Shown: piece by piece, positions 27,073 to 35,878 of the stretch
How the letters are laid out: each line of letters begins with the position of its first letter
Numbering within the stretch: position 1 is the stretch's first letter
From: Oerskovia sp042887685
GTDB lineage: Bacteria > Actinomycetota > Actinomycetes > Actinomycetales > Cellulomonadaceae
Assembly (NCBI RefSeq): GCF_042887685.1
Contig: NZ_JBHVOS010000011.1
Coordinates: 70,650 to 134,649 of the forward strand
Length of the DNA stretch: 64,000 bases
Direction of reading: 5' to 3'
Program-made: the position numbers and the translations under genes
The notes under the pieces: generated by a model
The model's database searches: none
Told to the model about the DNA's origin: nothing
Seen by the model: the letters and a program-made list of their open reading frames with translations, nothing else

Positions 27073-27733
27073 CTACGAGTCGTTGATCCCCCAGAGGAAG
27101 GGGCTCGGCGGTCTGCTCGCGCCCGTCGCTGGCTTCGGGGTCACGTTCTCCTCGATGTTCAAGCCGACCGTGACCGAGCAGTACCCGTTCGAGAAGGTGC
27201 CGACCAAGCCCCGCTACCACGGTCGCCACCAGCTCAACCGGTACGAGGACGGCCTCGAGAAGTGCATCGGGTGCGAGCTGTGCGCCTGGGCGTGCCCCGC
27301 GGACGCGATCTACGTCGAGGGCGCGGACAACTCCGCCCTCCCCGACGGCGCGCACCGCTCGCCCGGCGAGCGCTACGGCAGCGTCTACCAGATCAACTAC
27401 CTGCGCTGCATCTTCTGCGGCCTGTGCATTGAGGCGTGCCCCACCCGGGCGCTCACGATGACCAACGAGTACGAGCTCACCGGACCGACCCGTGAAGGGC
27501 TGATCTGGGAGAAGGAAGACCTCCTCGCGCCGCTGCGCGAGGGAATGCTCGCCGCCCCGCACCCCATGGTGCCCGGGACGACCGACACCGACTACTACCG
27601 GGGAGAGGTGACCGGGCCCGTGCCCGAGCAGATCGACTGGGTGCGTGAGCACCGGCCCGACGACCCGACCCTGCCGCCCGTCGAGGACCCTGCAGCGGCT
27701 CGCCGCCCCGAGGTCCGCAAGGTGGTCCGGTGA
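27065..27733 (+). CDS. nuoI: NADH-quinone oxidoreductase subunit I
   Basis: This ferredoxin-like subunit carries N6a and N6b. Two C-x2-C-x2-C-x3-C-P motifs are complete: C-I-G-C-E-L-C-A-W-A-C-P and C-I-F-C-G-L-C-I-E-A-C-P. It has 222 residues including an acidic C-terminal extension. The GTG start at 27065 lies inside the end of nuoH, with GAGGAGG about 7 nt upstream. Confidence 0.96.
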   Translation: MADYESLIPQRKGLGGLLAPVAGFGVTFSSMFKPTVTEQYPFEKVPTKPRYHGRHQLNRYEDGLEKCIGCELCAWACPADAIYVEGADNSALPDGAHRSPGERYGSVYQINYLRCIFCGLCIEACPTRALTMTNEYELTGPTREGLIWEKEDLLAPLREGMLAAPHPMVPGTTDTDYYRGEVTGPVPEQIDWVREHRPDDPTLPPVEDPAAARRPEVRKVVR

Positions 27734-28695
27734 CCGTCAGCGGGGGAGAGGTCGTCCTGTTCTGGGTCCTCGCCCCGCTCATGGTGCTGGCCGCGCTCGG
27801 GCTGCTGTTCGCGCGCAAGGCCGTGCACGCCGCGATCTGCGTCGTGTTCGTCATGATCAGCCTCGCGATCCTCTACATCGCGCAGGAGGCTGCGTTCCTG
27901 GGCGTCGTGCAGATCGTCGTCTACACGGGCGCCGTCATGATGCTGTTCCTGTTCGTGCTCATGCTCGTGGGCGTCGACGCGTCGGACTCGCTCGTCGAGA
28001 CGATCCGCGGCCAGCGCTTCATCGGTGTGCTGCTCGGGCTGGGCCTCGGCTCGGTGCTCGTCGGGGTCGTCGCGCAGGCGACGTTCCCACCCTCGGTGGG
28101 GCTCACGGCGGCCAACGCCGAGTCCAACCCCGTCGCGCTCGCCCGCATCCTGTTCGCCGACTACGTGTTCGCGCTCGAGGTCGTCGGCATCCTGCTCGTG
28201 ACCGCGGCCATCGCGGCGCTCGTCCTGACGCACCGGCGCCGGCTGGTGCCGCGCGTCGGGCAGCGGCAGATCTCCGACGCCAAGGTCGCGGCGCTCGCCG
28301 AGGGCGGGCTCCTGACCCCGCTGCCGGCGCCGGGCGTCTACGCGCAGAACAACGCGATGGACACCCCCGCGCTCGACCCGCAGGGGCGGCCGATCGAGCA
28401 CTCCGTCTCGCGCATCCTGCGCATCCGCGGGCAGGAGCGTTCCGCGGGCCGCATCCTCGCCAAGGAGCGGGCCGTGCTCGCCGAGCACGAGCCCGAGCTC
28501 GTGAGCAGGCGCTTCCCCGAGCTGTCGGCCGCCACCGACGAGGAGGCCGCCGCGGACCTGTCGGGCGGGTCGACGGTGCCCGCAGAGCCGGGAGGCTTCC
28601 CGACCGACACGACCTCCGGGGCGAGCGGACCGACGAGCGGACCAGCGACCGGACCGGCGACCGGGCCGACCGCCGAGCACGGGAAGGAGAGCTGA
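27730..28695 (+). CDS. nuoJ: NADH-quinone oxidoreductase subunit J
   Basis: This membrane subunit has five helices within residues 1-175, including the Y-I-A-Q-E-A-A-F-L-G-V-V-Q-I-V-V-Y-T-G-A pi-bulge region. At 321 residues it is almost twice the E. coli size: the C-terminal 145 residues are hydrophilic and end in Gly/Pro/Thr repeats, a tail seen in other actinobacteria. The GTG overlaps nuoI. Confidence 0.94.
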   Translation: MTVSGGEVVLFWVLAPLMVLAALGLLFARKAVHAAICVVFVMISLAILYIAQEAAFLGVVQIVVYTGAVMMLFLFVLMLVGVDASDSLVETIRGQRFIGVLLGLGLGSVLVGVVAQATFPPSVGLTAANAESNPVALARILFADYVFALEVVGILLVTAAIAALVLTHRRRLVPRVGQRQISDAKVAALAEGGLLTPLPAPGVYAQNNAMDTPALDPQGRPIEHSVSRILRIRGQERSAGRILAKERAVLAEHEPELVSRRFPELSAATDEEAAADLSGGSTVPAEPGGFPTDTTSGASGPTSGPATGPATGPTAEHGKES

Positions 28696-28696
28696 C

Positions 28697-28996
28697 ATGG
28701 AGCTGACCAACTACCTGGTGCTCGCCGCGATCCTCTTCGCGATCGGCGCGACGACCGTGCTGCTGCGACGCAACGCGATCATCGTCTTCATGGGCATCGA
28801 GCTCATGCTCAACGCCACCAACCTGACGTTCGTGACGTTCGCCCGCATGCACGGGGACCTCCACGGCCAGGTCATCGCCTTCTTCGTGATGGTGGTGGCG
28901 GCGGCCGAGGTCGTCGTGGGGCTCGCGATCATCGTGGCCATCTTCCGTACCCGCCGCTCGGCCTCGGTCGACGACGTCAACCTGCTGAAGAACTGA
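28697..28996 (+). CDS. nuoK: NADH-quinone oxidoreductase subunit K
   Basis: This 99-residue, three-helix antiporter-adjacent subunit has membrane Glu residues in F-M-G-I-E-L-M-L-N-A-T-N and in the A-A-A-E-V-V-V-G-L helix. GAAGGAGAGC precedes the ATG, which is one base after the nuoJ stop. Confidence 0.96.
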   Translation: MELTNYLVLAAILFAIGATTVLLRRNAIIVFMGIELMLNATNLTFVTFARMHGDLHGQVIAFFVMVVAAAEVVVGLAIIVAIFRTRRSASVDDVNLLKN

Positions 28997-29006
28997 GAGG
29001 GCAGGC

Positions 29007-31046
29007 ATGCCAACGGTGACTCTGCTTCCTGCCCTCGCGCACGCCCTGCCGGCCGCGCTGCCGACCCAGGAGATCGTCCCGGCCTCGACGGTCGTGCCGG
29101 GGCCGTTCCTGCTCGGCCCGCTGCTGATCCTGCTGCCGCTGCTGGGGGCCGCGATCCTGCTGCTCGCGGGGCGGCGCAGCGACCGCTGGGGCGCGTGGTT
29201 CGGGGTGCTCATGTCGGGCGGCGCGTTCGTCGTCGCGCTGGTCGTGTTCTTCTCGATGCTGGGCCTGCCCGCCGACGAGCGGGTGGTCGACCACCGGCTC
29301 TTCGACTGGATCGCGGCCGGCGGCCTCGACGTGGGTGTGGGCCTGCGGCTCGACCCGCTGTCCATGACGTTCGTGCTGCTGGTGACGTTCGTGGGCACGC
29401 TCATCCACGTCTACGCGGTCGCGTACATGGAGCACGACACGGACAAGCGCCGGTTCTTCGCGTACCTCAACCTGTTCGTCGCGGCCATGCTGGTCCTGGT
29501 CCTCGCGGACTCCTACCTCGTGCTGTTCGTCGGCTGGGAGGGCGTGGGCCTGGCCTCGTACCTGCTCATCGGGTTCTGGAACCACGAGCGGGCCAACGCC
29601 GTGGCCGCCAAGAAGGCGTTCATCATGAACCGCGTGGGCGACCTCGGCCTGATCGTGGCGCTCATGCTCATGTTCGCGGGCTTCGGCGCGGTCGACTTCG
29701 CGACGGTCTTCGCCGACGCCCCGGAGGCGGGCACGGCGCTGCTGACCGCGATCGCCCTCGCGCTCCTGGTCGCCGCGTGCGGCAAGTCGGCGCAGTTCCC
29801 GCTGCAGGCCTGGCTCGGTGACGCCATGGCGGGCCCCACGCCCGTCTCGGCGCTCATCCACGCGGCCACCATGGTGACTGCGGGTGTCTACCTGGTCGTC
29901 CGCTCGGCGCCCGTCTTCGAGGGGGCCCCGACGGCGCAGCTCGTCGTGGTCCTCGTCGGTGCGGTCACGCTCCTGTTCGGGGCGATCGTCGGCTGCGCCA
30001 AGGACGACATCAAGAAGGTCCTGGCCGCCTCGACCATGTCGCAGATCGGCTACATGATGCTCGCGGCCGGGCTGGGGCCCATCGGGTACGCGTTCGCGAT
30101 CTTCCACCTCGTGACGCACGGCTTCTTCAAGGCCGGGATGTTCCTCGGTGCGGGCTCGGTCATGCACGGCATGGACGACGGGGTCGACATGCGGCGCTTC
30201 GGTGCGCTCTCGAGGTACATGAAGGTCACGTGGATCACGTTCGGCCTCGGCTGGCTCGCGATCCTCGGGATCCCGCCCTTCTCGGGGTTCTGGTCGAAGG
30301 ACAAGATCATCGAGGCGGCGTTCGTGCCGGTCGACGGGCAGGAGTGGCGCGCGTGGGTCTTCGGCGGCGTGGCGCTGATCGGAGCGGGCATCACGGCGTT
30401 CTACATGTCGCGCCTGTTCTTCATGACCTTCCACGGGCACAAGCGCTGGAACGACGGGTCGGGCAGCCCTACGGGGCCGCTCTCGACCGACGGTCCGGTG
30501 CAGCACCCGCACGAGTCGCCCGCGCTCATGACGGCACCCATGATCGTCCTCGCGGTCGGCTCGGTGGCCCTGGGCGGGCTGCTCGCGATCGGCAACGTGT
30601 TCGTCGACTGGCTCTCGCCCGTCACGGGCCACGCGGAGCACGCCGAACCGGTGCTGCCGGTGTGGTCGCTCATCACGCTGACCCTGGTCCTCGTCCTGCT
30701 GGGCGTGCTCCTGGCCTGGCGCCAGTTCGCGGCGTCCCGTGTCCCGATCGTCCCGCCGCACGGTTCGGTCCTGACCCGCGCGGCCCGCAAGGACCTCTAC
30801 CAGGACCAGGTCAACGAGGCCGTGTTCATGCGGCCCGGGCAGTACCTCACGCGGTCCCTCGTCTACGGGGACCGGCAGATGGTCGACGGCGGCTGGATGG
30901 GTCTTGCCGGCCTCGTCGGCGCGACAGGGGAGAAGTTGCGCGGCATGCAGAACGGATTCGTCAGGTCGTACGCGGCGACGATGCTCGCCGGCCTGATCGT
31001 GATCGTCGCGGTGGTCCTCGCCGTGACCACCGGAACAGGGAGCTGA
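29007..31046 (+). CDS. nuoL: NADH-quinone oxidoreductase subunit L
   Basis: This is the distal antiporter-like proton-pumping subunit with the long lateral helix at its C-terminus. It has 679 residues. The hallmark F-V-G-W-E-G-V-G-L-A-S-Y-L-L-I-G-F-W, G-K-S-A-Q-F-P-L-Q-A-W-L-G-D-A-M-A-G-P-T-P-V-S-A-L-I-H-A-A-T-M-V-T-A-G and K-D-D-I-K-K-V-L-A-A-S-T-M-S-Q-I-G-Y blocks, with the channel Lys and Glu residues, are all present. The start at 29007 follows GAGAGGGCAGGC. Confidence 0.96.
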   Translation: MPTVTLLPALAHALPAALPTQEIVPASTVVPGPFLLGPLLILLPLLGAAILLLAGRRSDRWGAWFGVLMSGGAFVVALVVFFSMLGLPADERVVDHRLFDWIAAGGLDVGVGLRLDPLSMTFVLLVTFVGTLIHVYAVAYMEHDTDKRRFFAYLNLFVAAMLVLVLADSYLVLFVGWEGVGLASYLLIGFWNHERANAVAAKKAFIMNRVGDLGLIVALMLMFAGFGAVDFATVFADAPEAGTALLTAIALALLVAACGKSAQFPLQAWLGDAMAGPTPVSALIHAATMVTAGVYLVVRSAPVFEGAPTAQLVVVLVGAVTLLFGAIVGCAKDDIKKVLAASTMSQIGYMMLAAGLGPIGYAFAIFHLVTHGFFKAGMFLGAGSVMHGMDDGVDMRRFGALSRYMKVTWITFGLGWLAILGIPPFSGFWSKDKIIEAAFVPVDGQEWRAWVFGGVALIGAGITAFYMSRLFFMTFHGHKRWNDGSGSPTGPLSTDGPVQHPHESPALMTAPMIVLAVGSVALGGLLAIGNVFVDWLSPVTGHAEHAEPVLPVWSLITLTLVLVLLGVLLAWRQFAASRVPIVPPHGSVLTRAARKDLYQDQVNEAVFMRPGQYLTRSLVYGDRQMVDGGWMGLAGLVGATGEKLRGMQNGFVRSYAATMLAGLIVIVAVVLAVTTGTGS

Positions 31047-31053
31047 GGGACCG

Positions 31054-32619
31054 ATGACCACCGAGATTCCCTGGCTGACACTCCTGATCGTCCTGCCGCT
31101 CGTCGGTGCGGCCGCCGTCTGGGGGCTGGGCGCCACGTCGGCGCGCAGGCACCTGCGGACCGTCGCCGTCGTGTTCGGCCTCGCCGAGCTCGTGCTCCTG
31201 GGCCTGGCGATCAGCGCGTTCGACATTTCGGACGCGGGCACGTACCAACTCACCGAGACGCACGCGTGGATCCCGCAGCTCGGCGTGAGCTACGCGGTGG
31301 GGGCCGACGGCGTCGCGCTCCTGCTGGTCGGGCTCGCGGTCCTGCTGGTCCCGCTCGTGATCCTGGCGGCGTGGCGCGAGCAGGACGGCGACCTCGCCAA
31401 GCTCCGCCACTACCTGGGGCTCGTGCTGCTGCTCGAGGCGTTCATGGTCGCGGTCTTCGTGGCCCGCGACGTGTTCTTCTTCTACGTGCTGTTCGAGGCC
31501 ATGCTGATCCCGGTCTACTTCATGATCGGCGGTTTCGGGGGCGGGGCGCAGAGGCGCTACGCGGCCGTGAAGTTCCTGCTCTTCTCGCTCGCGGGCGGGC
31601 TCGTCATGCTCGTCGCGGTCATCGCGCTGTACCTCAACGGTCCGGGCGGCGAGCAGGGCTTCCTGACGCAGAACCTGGTCGACCACCTCGCCGCGAACCC
31701 GCTGGCGGTGAGCACCGAGAGGCTGCTCTTCCTGGGCTTCTTCCTGGCCTTCGCGATCAAGGCGCCGCTCTTCCCGGTCCACACCTGGCTGCCCGACGCC
31801 GCCGAGCACGCCCCCGCGGGCACCTCGACGCTCCTCGTGGGTGTCCTGGACAAGGTGGGCACGTTCGGCATGCTGACCCTGTGCCTGCCGCTCTTCCCGA
31901 ACGCGAGCCGGTGGGCCGCGCCGGTGGTCGTGGTGCTCGCGGTCGTCTCGATCCTGTACGGCGCGCTCATGGCGATCGGCCAGAGCGACATCATGCGGCT
32001 CATCGCGTACACGTCGGTGTCGCACTTCGGCTTCATCGTCCTCGGGATCTTCTCGTTCACGTCGCTGAGCGTCTCCGGGGCCTCGTTCTACATGTTCAAC
32101 CACGGGATCTCGACGGGGGCGCTGTTCCTGCTCGCCGGGTTCCTCGTCGCGCGGCACCCGGCGCGCTCGCAGCGTCTGGCCGACTACGGCGGGCTCCAGC
32201 GGGTCACGCCGGTCCTCGCGGGGACGTTCCTCGTGGCGGGCCTGTCGGCGCTGTCCCTGCCCGGCCTGTCGACGTTCGTCTCGGAGATCATGGTGCTCGT
32301 GGGGACGTTCTCCCGCAGCCACCCGGCAGCTCTCGTGGCCGTCCTCGGTGTCGTCCTCGCAGCCCTGTACGTCCTGCTGACCTACCAGAAGGTCTTCACG
32401 GGCAAGGCCCCGCACGACCTCGTGGGGACCCCGGACCTCGGTGCGCGCGAGAAGTGGGTCGTCGCGCCCCTCGTCGTGGCCCTGCTCGTCCTGGGCTTCT
32501 ACCCGGCTCCCGCGCTCGACCTGGTCCGCGAGCCGGCGGACGCGACCATGACGGCCGTGGGGCTCGAGAACCCGCCCACCACCCCTGATCTCCTCAGCGT
32601 TGAAGGGAGCGACTCGTGA
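31054..32619 (+). CDS. nuoM: NADH-quinone oxidoreductase subunit M
   Basis: This antiporter-like subunit has 521 residues and about 14 helices. F-Y-V-L-F-E-A-M-L-I-P-V-Y-F-M-I-G, K-A-P-L-F-P-V-H-T-W-L-P-D-A-A-E-H-A-P-A-G-T-S and S-D-I-M-R-L-I-A-Y-T-S-V-S-H-F-G-F are conserved. It overlaps nuoN by GTGA. Confidence 0.96.
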   Translation: MTTEIPWLTLLIVLPLVGAAAVWGLGATSARRHLRTVAVVFGLAELVLLGLAISAFDISDAGTYQLTETHAWIPQLGVSYAVGADGVALLLVGLAVLLVPLVILAAWREQDGDLAKLRHYLGLVLLLEAFMVAVFVARDVFFFYVLFEAMLIPVYFMIGGFGGGAQRRYAAVKFLLFSLAGGLVMLVAVIALYLNGPGGEQGFLTQNLVDHLAANPLAVSTERLLFLGFFLAFAIKAPLFPVHTWLPDAAEHAPAGTSTLLVGVLDKVGTFGMLTLCLPLFPNASRWAAPVVVVLAVVSILYGALMAIGQSDIMRLIAYTSVSHFGFIVLGIFSFTSLSVSGASFYMFNHGISTGALFLLAGFLVARHPARSQRLADYGGLQRVTPVLAGTFLVAGLSALSLPGLSTFVSEIMVLVGTFSRSHPAALVAVLGVVLAALYVLLTYQKVFTGKAPHDLVGTPDLGAREKWVVAPLVVALLVLGFYPAPALDLVREPADATMTAVGLENPPTTPDLLSVEGSDS

Positions 32620-34451
32620 CCCCCGCAGCCGCCTTCGTGGCCCCCGTGATCGAGTGGGCCTACCTGGTCCCGGTCCTCGTCGTCCTGGGCGCCGGTGTCG
32701 TCGGGGTGCTCGTCGAGGCCTTCGTGCCCGACCGTGCCCGCCGCGTCGTGCAGGTCGTGCTCGCGCTCGCCGCGCTCGCCGGGGCGCTCACCTCGATCGT
32801 CCTGCTCTGGCCCGACGTGCTCGCGCAGAACGGCGTGCGGGTCCTGGGCGGTGCGCTCGTGGTCGACCCGTTCGGGCTCGCGGTGCAGGGGATCGTGGTG
32901 GTCCTCGCGCTCCTGGCGACGCTCGTGATCGCGGACCGCACCTCGACCAAGCAGGACGCGTTCGCGCCCACGGCCGCGGCCGTGCCGGGATCGGCGTACG
33001 AGGACCTGGCGCGCCGCCGCGGCCTCGAGCAGACCGAGGTGTTCCCGCTCGTGCTCTTCGCGGTCGGCGGCATGATGATCTTCCCCGCGACGGGCGACCT
33101 GCTGACGATGTTCGTCGCGCTCGAGGTGCTCTCGCTCCCGCTGTACGTGCTCACGGCGCTCGCGCGGCGCCGTCGGCTCCTGTCGCAGGAGGCGTCCTTC
33201 AAGTACTTCCTCCTGGGTGCCTTCGCGTCGGCGATCTTCATCTTCGGCGTGGCGCTCGTGTACGGCTTCGCCGGTTCGGTGCGGCTCGCGGACGTGCGTG
33301 GCGCGCTCCTGGAGGGTGGCGGCCTCGACGGGATGACGGGCCTCGTGCTGCTCGGCCTCGTCATGGTGCTCACGGGGCTCCTGTTCAAGGTGGGCGCCGC
33401 CCCCTTCCACTCCTGGACGCCTGACGTCTACCAGGGGGCCCCCACGCCCGTCACGGGCTTCATGGCGGCCTGTACCAAGGCCGCGGCCTTCGGGGCGCTC
33501 CTGCGGGTGCTGTACGTCGTCGGCTCGGCGCTGCCGCCCGACCTCCAGGAGAAGCTCGTGGTCGCGCTGTGGGTCGTCGCGATCCTCACGATGATCGTCG
33601 GCACCGTGATCGGTGTGATCCAGACCGACATGAAGCGACTGCTCGCGTACTCGTCGATCGCGCACGCGGGCTTCCTGGTCGTGGCGCTCGTCGGGTTCGG
33701 GGAGCTGAGCGGGTTCGGGGTCCGGGCGCTGCTGTTCTACCTCCTGGCGTACGGTCTGGCGACCGTGGGCGCGTTCGCGGTCGTGACGCTCGTGCGCGAG
33801 CGTGCCCCGCAGCCCGTCGTGGTCCCTGCCGAGGCGGAGCTCGCGACGGTCGGTGCGGTGCCGGGGGCCGGGACGGGCGGGCCCGCCGGGCCCTCCGGCG
33901 AGTCGCCCGACGGCGGAGTCGTCCTGGGGGAGGCCACGCACCTCACGGAGTGGGCCGGGCTGGGCAAGCGGAGCCCGTGGCTCGCGGGCGCGTTCGCGCT
34001 CTTCCTGCTGTCGATGGCCGGGATCCCGCTCACGGCGGGCTTCATCGCGAAGTTCACGGCCTTCCAGTCGGCGGTCGCGGTGGGCGCCTGGCCGCTCGCC
34101 CTGATCGGTGTGCTGGCCTCGGCCGTCGCGGTCTTCTTCTACGTGCGGGTCATCGTGCTGATGTTCTTCACGCCTTCGCCGCGGGCGACGACGGACGGCT
34201 CGTCGGAGGCCGCCACGCTGGCCGGGGCGGACGCGCCGTCCACCGACGGGGAACCGGTCGCAGGGACGCCGGGAGCGACGGGCGGACGGGGGGCTGCCGT
34301 GGCCGCGCTCGCGAGCCGTGTCACGGTCGTCCGGTCGGAGGGATTCACGACGATCGCCATCACGATCTGTGTGATCGGCGTCATCCTTCTCGGCGTTTTG
34401 CCCTCCTCGGTTCTCGATCTGGCCTTCGAGGCGGCTAAGTTCAGACCGTGA
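32616..34451 (+). CDS. nuoN: NADH-quinone oxidoreductase subunit N
   Basis: This antiporter-like subunit has 611 residues. Features are F-V-A-L-E-V-L-S-L-P-L-Y-V-L, the proton-path Lys in K-V-G-A-A-P-F-H-S-W-T-P-D-V-Y-Q-G-A-P-T-P-V-T and D-M-K-R-L-L-A-Y-S-S-I-A-H-A-G-F. Two low-complexity Gly/Pro inserts (near residues 400-445 and 520-570) make it longer than the E. coli protein. Its stop overlaps the start of the prenyl synthase. Confidence 0.95.
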   Translation: MTPAAAFVAPVIEWAYLVPVLVVLGAGVVGVLVEAFVPDRARRVVQVVLALAALAGALTSIVLLWPDVLAQNGVRVLGGALVVDPFGLAVQGIVVVLALLATLVIADRTSTKQDAFAPTAAAVPGSAYEDLARRRGLEQTEVFPLVLFAVGGMMIFPATGDLLTMFVALEVLSLPLYVLTALARRRRLLSQEASFKYFLLGAFASAIFIFGVALVYGFAGSVRLADVRGALLEGGGLDGMTGLVLLGLVMVLTGLLFKVGAAPFHSWTPDVYQGAPTPVTGFMAACTKAAAFGALLRVLYVVGSALPPDLQEKLVVALWVVAILTMIVGTVIGVIQTDMKRLLAYSSIAHAGFLVVALVGFGELSGFGVRALLFYLLAYGLATVGAFAVVTLVRERAPQPVVVPAEAELATVGAVPGAGTGGPAGPSGESPDGGVVLGEATHLTEWAGLGKRSPWLAGAFALFLLSMAGIPLTAGFIAKFTAFQSAVAVGAWPLALIGVLASAVAVFFYVRVIVLMFFTPSPRATTDGSSEAATLAGADAPSTDGEPVAGTPGATGGRGAAVAALASRVTVVRSEGFTTIAITICVIGVILLGVLPSSVLDLAFEAAKFRP

Positions 34452-35470
34452 CCACTGTGCCACCCGTCTCCACGACGGCGATCCCCCTGACCGATCCGGA
34501 GCTCGCCGCGACGCTCACCGCACGCCTCACGACAGTCGAGGCGAGGCTGAGCGACGCCGTCGCGCACTCCGACGGGCTCGCGGACTCCGCGTCCCGCCAC
34601 CTCGTCAACGCCGGCGGCAAGCGCCTGCGCCCGCTCCTCGCGCTGCTGTGCGCGGAGCTGGGCGACGGTGCCAGGCCCGAGGTGGTGGAGGCGGCCGTCG
34701 TCGTCGAGCTCACCCACCTGGCCTCGCTCTACCACGACGACGTCATGGACTCCGCGCCCGTGCGCCGCGGTGCTCCGTCGGCGCACGCCGTGTGGGGCAA
34801 CTCCGTCGCGATCCTCATCGGCGACCTGCTCTTCGCGCGTGCCGCGTCGACGGTCGCGGCGCTGGGGCCCGAGGCCGTGCTCATCCAGGCACGCACCTTC
34901 GAGCGCCTGTGCCTCGGCCAGCTCCACGAGACGACGGGCCCCTCGGCGTCCGACGATCCCGTCGAGCACTACCTGGGCGTCCTCGCGGACAAGACCGCGT
35001 CGCTGCTGGCGACCTCGGCCCGTCTCGGCGCGATGTTCGGCGGGTGCGACCAGGCCGTCGTCGAGATCGTCGCCGAGTACGGCGAGAAGCTCGGCGTCGC
35101 CTTCCAGCTCGCCGACGACGTGCTCGACCTCGCGTCGTCGGGGGCCGAGTCCGGCAAGACCCCGGGCACGGACCTCCGCGAGAAGGTGCCGACCATGCCG
35201 GCGCTGCTGCTGCGCGCCCGTGTCGCGGCAGGGTCGGGCACGGCGGCCGACGCGGCCCTGGTCGACCTCCTCGACTCGGACCTCTCGGGGGACGAGGAGC
35301 TGGCCTCCGCGGTCGCGGCCCTGCGGGCGCACGAGGTCCTCGGCGAGACGAGGGCGCTCGCCGTCGGGTGGGCGCGCGCAGCGATCGACGAGCTCGAGCC
35401 GCTGCCGGCCGGCCCGGTCAAGGAAGCGCTGGTCGCGTTCGCCCAGGCGCTGGCGGACCGCGCGGCCTGA
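34448..35470 (+). CDS. Long-chain polyprenyl diphosphate synthase for the menaquinone side chain
   Basis: This trans-isoprenyl diphosphate synthase of 340 residues has G-G-K-R-L-R-P-L-L near residue 57, the first Asp-rich motif H-D-D-V-M-D (about 95), G-D-L-L-F-A-R-A, and the second motif F-Q-L-A-D-D-V-L-D (about 225). Small residues lie before the first motif, as in medium- and long-chain synthases; product length (C35-C45) cannot be read reliably. The 4-nt overlap with nuoN and the pairing with MenJ-like and men genes make it the likely donor of the MenA substrate, as GrcC1 is thought to be in mycobacteria. A long hairpin ends the unit. Confidence 0.9.
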   Translation: MTTVPPVSTTAIPLTDPELAATLTARLTTVEARLSDAVAHSDGLADSASRHLVNAGGKRLRPLLALLCAELGDGARPEVVEAAVVVELTHLASLYHDDVMDSAPVRRGAPSAHAVWGNSVAILIGDLLFARAASTVAALGPEAVLIQARTFERLCLGQLHETTGPSASDDPVEHYLGVLADKTASLLATSARLGAMFGGCDQAVVEIVAEYGEKLGVAFQLADDVLDLASSGAESGKTPGTDLREKVPTMPALLLRARVAAGSGTAADAALVDLLDSDLSGDEELASAVAALRAHEVLGETRALAVGWARAAIDELEPLPAGPVKEALVAFAQALADRAA

Positions 35471-35485
35471 CCCGCATCGTCGGGG

Positions 35486-35554
35486 CACGAGACACACCGG
35501 AGGGCGGTGCGCAGGACCCACGGGTCCGGTGCACCGCCCTCCGCACGTCTCGTG
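35486..35554 (+). terminator. Long two-part hairpin ending the menJ-nuo-prenyl synthase unit
   Basis: Outer arms CACGAGAC / GTCTCGTG (35486-35493, 35547-35554) and inner arms GGAGGGCGGTGC / GCACCGCCCTCC (35499-35510, 35531-35542) are exact complements. A GGACC/GGTCC mini-stem lies in the loop. It starts 16 nt after the stop. Confidence 0.8.
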
Positions 35555-35725
35555 CTGTGCGCGCGGTGGCTCGTGGGAGGCGCGCGGCGGTACCGTCCGG
35601 CGGTGCCCGGAGCAGCGCCCGGGCGTCTCGGCCCGTGGACGTGGTGCGACGTCCCGGCCCTGCTCGACCGGAGGGCCGAGACGTCGCGACGTGCACCGCG
35701 GCCTGCAGCGATACTCCCGCGCTGT

Positions 35726-35738
35726 CTACTGTCAGTAG
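35726..35738. promoter_or_regulatory. Perfect dyad CTACTG-T-CAGTAG
   Basis: Odd-length perfect palindrome 6 nt upstream of the shared 16-nt element. Possible second regulator site for the giant-protein operon. Confidence 0.35.
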
Positions 35739-35744
35739 AGGGAT

Positions 35745-35760
35745 GGGGAGTTCTCTCCAT
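35745..35760 (+). promoter_or_regulatory. Shared secretion-locus palindrome, copy 1 (GGGGAGTTCTCTCCAT)
   Basis: With flanks, GGATGGGGAG-TT-CTCTCCATCC is a 10-bp dyad with one mismatch (35741-35762). The same element recurs at 58103 and 60070, always in the + orientation and upstream of a secretion-locus promoter. It is centred about 42 bp before the candidate -10 at 35794. Confidence 0.6.
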
Positions 35761-35793
35761 CCAGTGGATGACAGAGCTGCCCGCGCGTGCCGC

Positions 35794-35799
35794 TATCCT
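35794..35799 (+). promoter_or_regulatory. Candidate -10 (TATCCT) of the giant surface protein operon
   Basis: TATCCT with a TGACAG-like -35 at about 35769 (19-bp spacer). Predicted leader of about 75 nt to the GTG at 35879. Confidence 0.45.
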
Positions 35800-35878
35800 T
35801 TCACCCGCGACAGGTAGGGGCACCTGGCAGGAGGGGCCCTGGGACACCGGTGGCACCACTCGCACCCACGGAGACTCT

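Larger units (their letters stand above)
35471..35878. other. 408-bp intergenic regulatory region between the nuo unit and the secretion locus
   Basis: No gene is supported here, although the giant-protein frame stays open upstream of its start. It contains the nuo terminator (35486-35554), a CTACTG-T-CAGTAG dyad (35726-35738), the shared GGGGAG...CCAT element (35745-35760), a CATCC-AGT-GGATG dyad (35758-35770) and a candidate -10 (35794-35799). The final 80 bp form the leader. Confidence 0.7.
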
